Part shown: positions 59,298 to 64,000 of the stretch, piece after piece
How the letters are laid out: each line of letters starts with the position of its first letter
Position numbering within the stretch: the first letter of the stretch is position 1
Source: Hedera helix
Lineage: Eukaryota; Streptophyta; Magnoliopsida; Apiales; Araliaceae
DNA: 64,000 nt
Assembly: GCA_947179155.2 (NCBI GenBank)
Contig: OX359265.1
Location: forward strand, 55,191,040 to 55,255,039
Direction of reading: 5' to 3'
Position numbers and translations under genes: made by a program
The notes under the pieces: generated by a model
What the model saw: only the letters and a program-made list of their open reading frames with translations
Database searches by the model: none
What the model was told of the DNA's origin: nothing

Positions 59298-60331
59298 TAT
59301 ACAGATTAATTACTCCACATGCAAAGTAGTTTCACCACCCTGCATTTCAAAGCTAGTAAAGGAGTATTTGGATTAAGAAACTATCATTTTTTATAATATC
59401 AAAGGTTAATGTGAAGAAAAGAAAAGGAAAAATAAGAGCAGAAGAAAGGAAAATCCTAATATCATTTACTTACTTTTTCCCGTGTTTGGGTTTTCCGTTC
59501 CACCCAATTATAAACCGGAGAACAATATGTTAATATGGTGCTATGTAAAGTTCACGAGACATGAAATTCTGAGTATAGATCGAATAGTTAGTTCATGACA
59601 TAAGGTTCACATTTGATAATATTTTACTCTTATTAATATTTGCGCAAGACGTACGGTCCAAAATTAAAATTATTGTTTTTCAATACTTCTAATTGCAATT
59701 ACTAATTTCAGGCAGAAAATTTGATGTAAAAAGAAAATAATCAAAAAAATAATATATATTTATGTCTAATGTATCATATGCGAAGCCTTTTTTTATGAAA
59801 ACGTGCAAGCCTTAATATTTTTCTTTAAAAAAAAGACCAAAAAAACATGTATGAAACTGATTTTGAAATGAAGGTAGTATGACAGTAAATTAATCATCCA
59901 ACTAAATTCACGCGTCTAATCACTGAGTTCCAAAAGATATATATAAAGTAATTAATTAATATCAAGTATTCCAAAAACATTGTTAAGCTATAAATTAATA
60001 GTAAAAATAAAGGAGTAGTAGTTAACCAATAGAAGTTTTGAAATTAATAGAATTATAAACACAAGGTGTGAAAATAAGGACAAGAGAGAAAAAACCATAC
60101 AAGCCGGTTCAAGACGGCCACAATCGATCGTCCCATCCTCCTATGCCGGCTACTACCCCTTCTTTGCCAGCGCACACACTCTTCCAAACTCCTCCTTCCT
60201 TTAAAACCCCCCTTCATTGGAAGACTCAGTCATATCTCACACGCTTTTTTTTATTTTTATCTTTTTCTCTTTTACTTTTCTTTCTATCGTCGTAGAATTT
60301 TTCACACCAATTAATAGCTAGCACCACTTCC

Positions 60332-62882
60332 ATGGCGAAGTTATCACAGCAAAGCCAGAGGAGCAATGTGACTAAGTCTAATAATACTAATATTGCCAAT
60401 ATCAATACTGTTGTTAAGGTGAAACGTACGCGTAAAACAGTTCCAAGAGACTCTCCTCCTCAACGTAGCTCAATTTATCGCGGTGTTACAAGGTTGAAAT
60501 ATATATGTACATTTATAATATTATTATATATATGATTTAGGTTTTAGAATTATTTTTTTTTGGAATGTTTATCTAAGAATTAACTAAGCTGGTGCATGAC
60601 CTCTCAATTGTGTCAGACATCGATGGACAGGCAGATATGAAGCTCATTTGTGGGATAAGAATTGCTGGAATGAATCGCAAAGCAAGAAAGGCAGACAAGG
60701 TTCATGATCATCTCTTTTCATGTTTTTTTTTCCTTCTTGTTGATTTCTCGTGAAATAATGTTTACGTTCATTTTAATGATATATTTTCCCTTGCTGATTT
60801 ATGGTGCTGGTTGTTTGGTGGAATCCTAATGGACATGCAGTTTATCTCGGTACGTTCCTTAATTTTTTGAAAAACTTAACCTGTATATATATGAATATAT
60901 ATATATATTGATTATTTCAACATTTTCAAAATTTCGCTTTGTCTCATTCTATATTGTCTGTGATTATTCAGGTGCATATGATGATGAACAAGCAGCTGCA
61001 CATTCTTATGACTTGGCAGCACTTAAGTACTGGGGACATGAAACTATTCTTAACTTTCCGGTTCGTAGTTATTAACATGTTTTTTTTCCCTTTCAAATTT
61101 GGTTGTATAATTCTTTGAAAAACGATGGACTAATTAACACACCTTAATTACGGTTGTAGTTGTTCACCTATCAAAAGGAATTGAAGGAAATGGAGGGTCA
61201 GTCCAGAGAAGAATATATTGGATCATTGAGAAGGTAAGTATATAGTACTCCACCATCTTTAAACCCTAATAATTAATTCCCTTAGTCTATACAAAACTTG
61301 ATAGAAATATATGAGTCAAAATTAATCTATATATACATGCATTAAAATTGCAGGAAAAGCAGTGGTTTTTCTCGGGGAGTGTCAAAATATAGAGGAGTTG
61401 CAAGGTAAAAGAAACAGATGCACAGTGCTTGTCTGGAATATATATATATATATATATATATAGTGATTATAATCATGTAATGAATGTAATAATTTCCAGG
61501 GAAACCTCTAGCTTGAACGCTAAGACTAATCTTATTTTGATCAAATAATTAAAATCATTCTAGTTAGTTAATAACTAATATTCTTTCCAATTAATCCGCT
61601 TCATTTTTGTGTTTATATATGAGCAGGCATCATCACAATGGAAGGTGGGAAGCTCGAATAGGCAGAGTTTTTGGCAACAAATATCTTTATCTTGGAACTT
61701 ACGGTAATTTTACTTCATTTTTTTTATATCTCAAAGTCAAAATAAATATGGCACTTTTCGTGTATGGTAAGGTATAATTTATTCAATAATATTTACACAC
61801 GTCAAGTAGATGTAGCAAAATTGACATCTATTAATTAATGGTAAAGGTCAATTACGCTAAACAATTAAGAATGAATTAAAAAATATGGTTATATATTAGT
61901 TGTAGCCTGTGGGGAAAATGGAAAACAGAGTACAAATAAGTTCACCTCTCATCCACCCAAGTGTCTGCATGGTACTTGCAAAATGAAGATGCATCTCAAT
62001 GACGTAGCTGTAATATTCCACCAATCCTAAGCATTGCATAATTTGTCAAGTATAATAAATATTCATTTCAAATTTTGTCCAATCTAATTAACTTCAACAC
62101 TCAAAAAATAAAAAACTTAACATTCATGACTTTCTTATTAATCACATTATATATTCAAGTGACATAAATTATCTAAATAGATAGAAGATTGTTACAATAA
62201 TTAACTATTACGAGATTAAATTAAAAGAAAATACTTCTCTTCCATAATTTTTTTTACGAGTATTTAAATATTCACAAGATTATGAAATGTTACAGCTACT
62301 CAAGAAGAGGCCGCAGTAGCGTATGATATGGCAGCAATCGAGTATCGCGGACTTAATGCAGTTACAAATTTCGACCTTAGTCGATACATAAAATGGCTTC
62401 GACCTGACGCCAATAATTCAACCACCACCAATGAGTCTAACCTCAAAGTTGAAACTAGTACTTTGACACCAACCCTAACCCCAAATTATATTAATCAAGA
62501 TATTAATGGAGGAACAAACTTCCTCAACCACCACCACCAAGAACAATCACTTGCACCACCACCTACAGTCACCACCAGTAATGCCATGACCCTAAGTACT
62601 CCGCCACAGCCAACAACCGCCACCTCAGCCCTAGGCCTTTTATTGCAATCATCAAAGTTCAAGGAAATGATGGAGATGACTACAGCAGCTGAGTATCCGA
62701 TAACCCCACCGGAATCTGAAATTCCGCGGTGCAACTTTCCCGATGATATTCAGACTTACTTCGAGTCTCAGGATTTAGGCAGCTATGCCGGTGGAGATGA
62801 TTTCATATTTGGTGATCTCAACTCTTTCATGCAGCCTATGTTGCATGGTGACTCAGCATTAACAGGAATAGATGGGTTCTAA
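60332..62882 (+). CDS. AP2/ERF transcription factor with two AP2 domains, WRI4/WRI3-like
   Basis: Eight exons join in frame to 376 aa: 60332-60492, 60617-60699, 60841-60849, 60972-61060, 61160-61233, 61354-61404, 61627-61703 and 62296-62882. AP2 domain 1 (about 46-114) reads [20 protein letters not shown]…GAYDDEQAAAHSYDLAALKY; AP2 domain 2 (about 150-208) reads KYRGVARHHHNGRWEARIGR…YLYLGTYATQEEAAVAYDMA. The linker EMEGQSREEYIGSLRRKSSG, the start MAKLS and the C-terminal FPDDIQTYF fit WRINKLED4 (At1g79700) or its sister WRI3 better than WRI1. Exon 3 is the family's 9-nt microexon encoding VYL. In Arabidopsis these factors raise fatty-acid supply for cuticular wax and cutin; that role here is inferred. 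All splice borders are GT-AG and the frame is intact. Confidence 0.93.
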
Positions 62883-63222
62883 TTGTGTTCATACAATTAC
62901 GATTTGTGCATGGGGTTTCAACGTGAATACGGAGATTAATAAGGGGAAAATCTGCAGGAGCCCAGTGATTATACATCTGATCTTGCCAAAAGGGTAATTT
63001 GCTATCCGTTAATAAGTTGTTATTTTTTGTAGATAAAAAATAAAAGATGAGTATTAATTCTCATCTGTAAATTTTTTTCTCCCTGTTCTCCAATAACAAG
63101 TTTATCTCAATTATAAATTTAGATGTAGCTAGCTAGCTAGTTTGTACCTCTTTTGGGCTGTATAATTTATCCTTCTTATCTTTGAAGTATAAGTTGTGGA
63201 GCCTGACATTGAGAGGTACGTA

Positions 63223-63256
<34 letters not shown>

Positions 63257-63726
63257 TGGTCATTTGTGATGTTTTTACGTACTTTGTATGTTCCTTGGTT
63301 GTAACTGCGAGCTGTAAGCAAGCTGTGATTCAGTTATTTCATTGTTATTCATTCTAGAAAATTTTTATATTTTAATTTTTGTTTCAACATTGTAAATACA
63401 TATTTAATTTTAATAGTTTTCCACGTTGAGCGCCCTGTTCTAGCTCTTTCCTGAGCCATGCTCCTTGTAAATTTGTTGTTCTTTTTAATTCTTCCGATAA
63501 ACTGATGACCGTTCACAAATCCATTAATACTTCCAATCATAGAGTTTGAGAAAATGAGACAAAACACAGGAACAAAAAGCACTGGAAAAATGGGTAATTA
63601 ATTTAAGTAGGCACGTGCAAGGGAGCTTTAGTTAGTCTTTAGCTACCAAATTAAAATTGATTTATATGTTCGTAAGTTTCTTACGAGATATTATGCTATT
63701 AGATAGAATATATAATAGTACACGAG
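62883..63726. other. 3' flank of the AP2 gene
   Basis: The 3' UTR probably runs several hundred bases (AATAAG near 62938 and other AT-rich words could act as poly(A) signals). A short (TA)n lies at 63231-63256. No further gene was recognised. Confidence 0.4.
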
Positions 63727-63749
63727 TCTCTCTCTCTCTCTCTCTCTCT

Positions 63750-63792
<43 letters not shown>
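63727..63792. repeat. (TC)n followed by T42
   Basis: A TC dinucleotide run (63727-63749) is followed after one G by an uninterrupted run of about 42 T. Such a tract could be the poly(A) end of a minus-strand retro-insert, but no element is recognisable beside it. Confidence 0.85.
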
Positions 63793-63796
<4 letters not shown>

Positions 63797-64000
63797 ATTT
63801 ATATACGTCGTTATTTAAAATTGATATAATTAAATTTATCACCACATGTAACAATGCTAAATGAAAATAGTGATGTAATGATAGGAAACGGTGAAAATGA
63901 CATCCGTAAAAAGACCAAGCGCTTGCATTCTTTAACTTCAAAAACAAATAAAGTACGGAAAAAAATGAATTTTGCATCAGTAAATGAAAATTACAAAGTT

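Overview
The window is nuclear DNA of a flowering plant, most likely a eudicot. The evidence is AT-rich intergenic DNA, genes with short exons and GT-AG introns, plant-specific families (a bHLH14/JAM-type factor, a WRINKLED-type double-AP2 factor, FAR1-type MULE transposase, GRF zinc finger) and dense MULE, hAT, LINE and MITE remains. I do not name a species.

Layout. 0-2.5 kb: tail of an unidentified plus-strand gene. 2.5-13 kb: a single-exon bHLH14/JAM-like gene (minus strand) between locally duplicated flanks; the block order (A, gene, C, A', retroelement debris, C') suggests a tandem copy whose coding part is gone. 13.2-13.9 kb: direct repeats and a minisatellite. 14.28-21.29 kb: a complete MULE of about 7 kb with TIRs of about 470-480 bp, flanked on both sides by (TA)n. 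It carries a FAR1/MULE/SWIM transposase (one frameshift), a Transposase_32-type ORF, a GRF zinc-finger/coiled-coil/membrane ORF and a cluster of GC-rich palindromic motifs. 22.5-25.9 kb: a five-exon MAT1-family gene (minus strand), apparently intact. 26-43.2 kb: a transposon graveyard resolved by target-site duplications: MULE A containing MULE B containing a hAT; a minus-strand LINE split by a hAT; MULE C containing Pack-MULE-like D, which holds pieces of a PPR gene and a Core-2/I-branching glycosyltransferase gene; and MULE E abutting another hAT. 43.6-50.5 kb: a five-exon ATG11 copy with a nonsense codon and several frameshifts, so a probable pseudogene. 50.5-60 kb: no convincing gene; a repeat-rich block (52.2-54.9 kb), long (TA)n and C36 tracts and a Stowaway-like MITE. 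60.3-62.9 kb: an intact eight-exon WRI4/WRI3-like gene with the family's 9-nt microexon.

The likely functional host genes are the bHLH, MAT1-like and AP2 genes. From memory, MAT1 (At4g30820) and ATG11 (At4g30790) are near neighbours in Arabidopsis, so the ATG11 copy probably sits at its ancestral position and is decaying, perhaps as the redundant partner left by a genome duplication. The strongest novel candidate is the multi-gene, (TA)n-flanked MULE with its GC-palindrome array. All identifications come from reading the sequence; no database search was possible.
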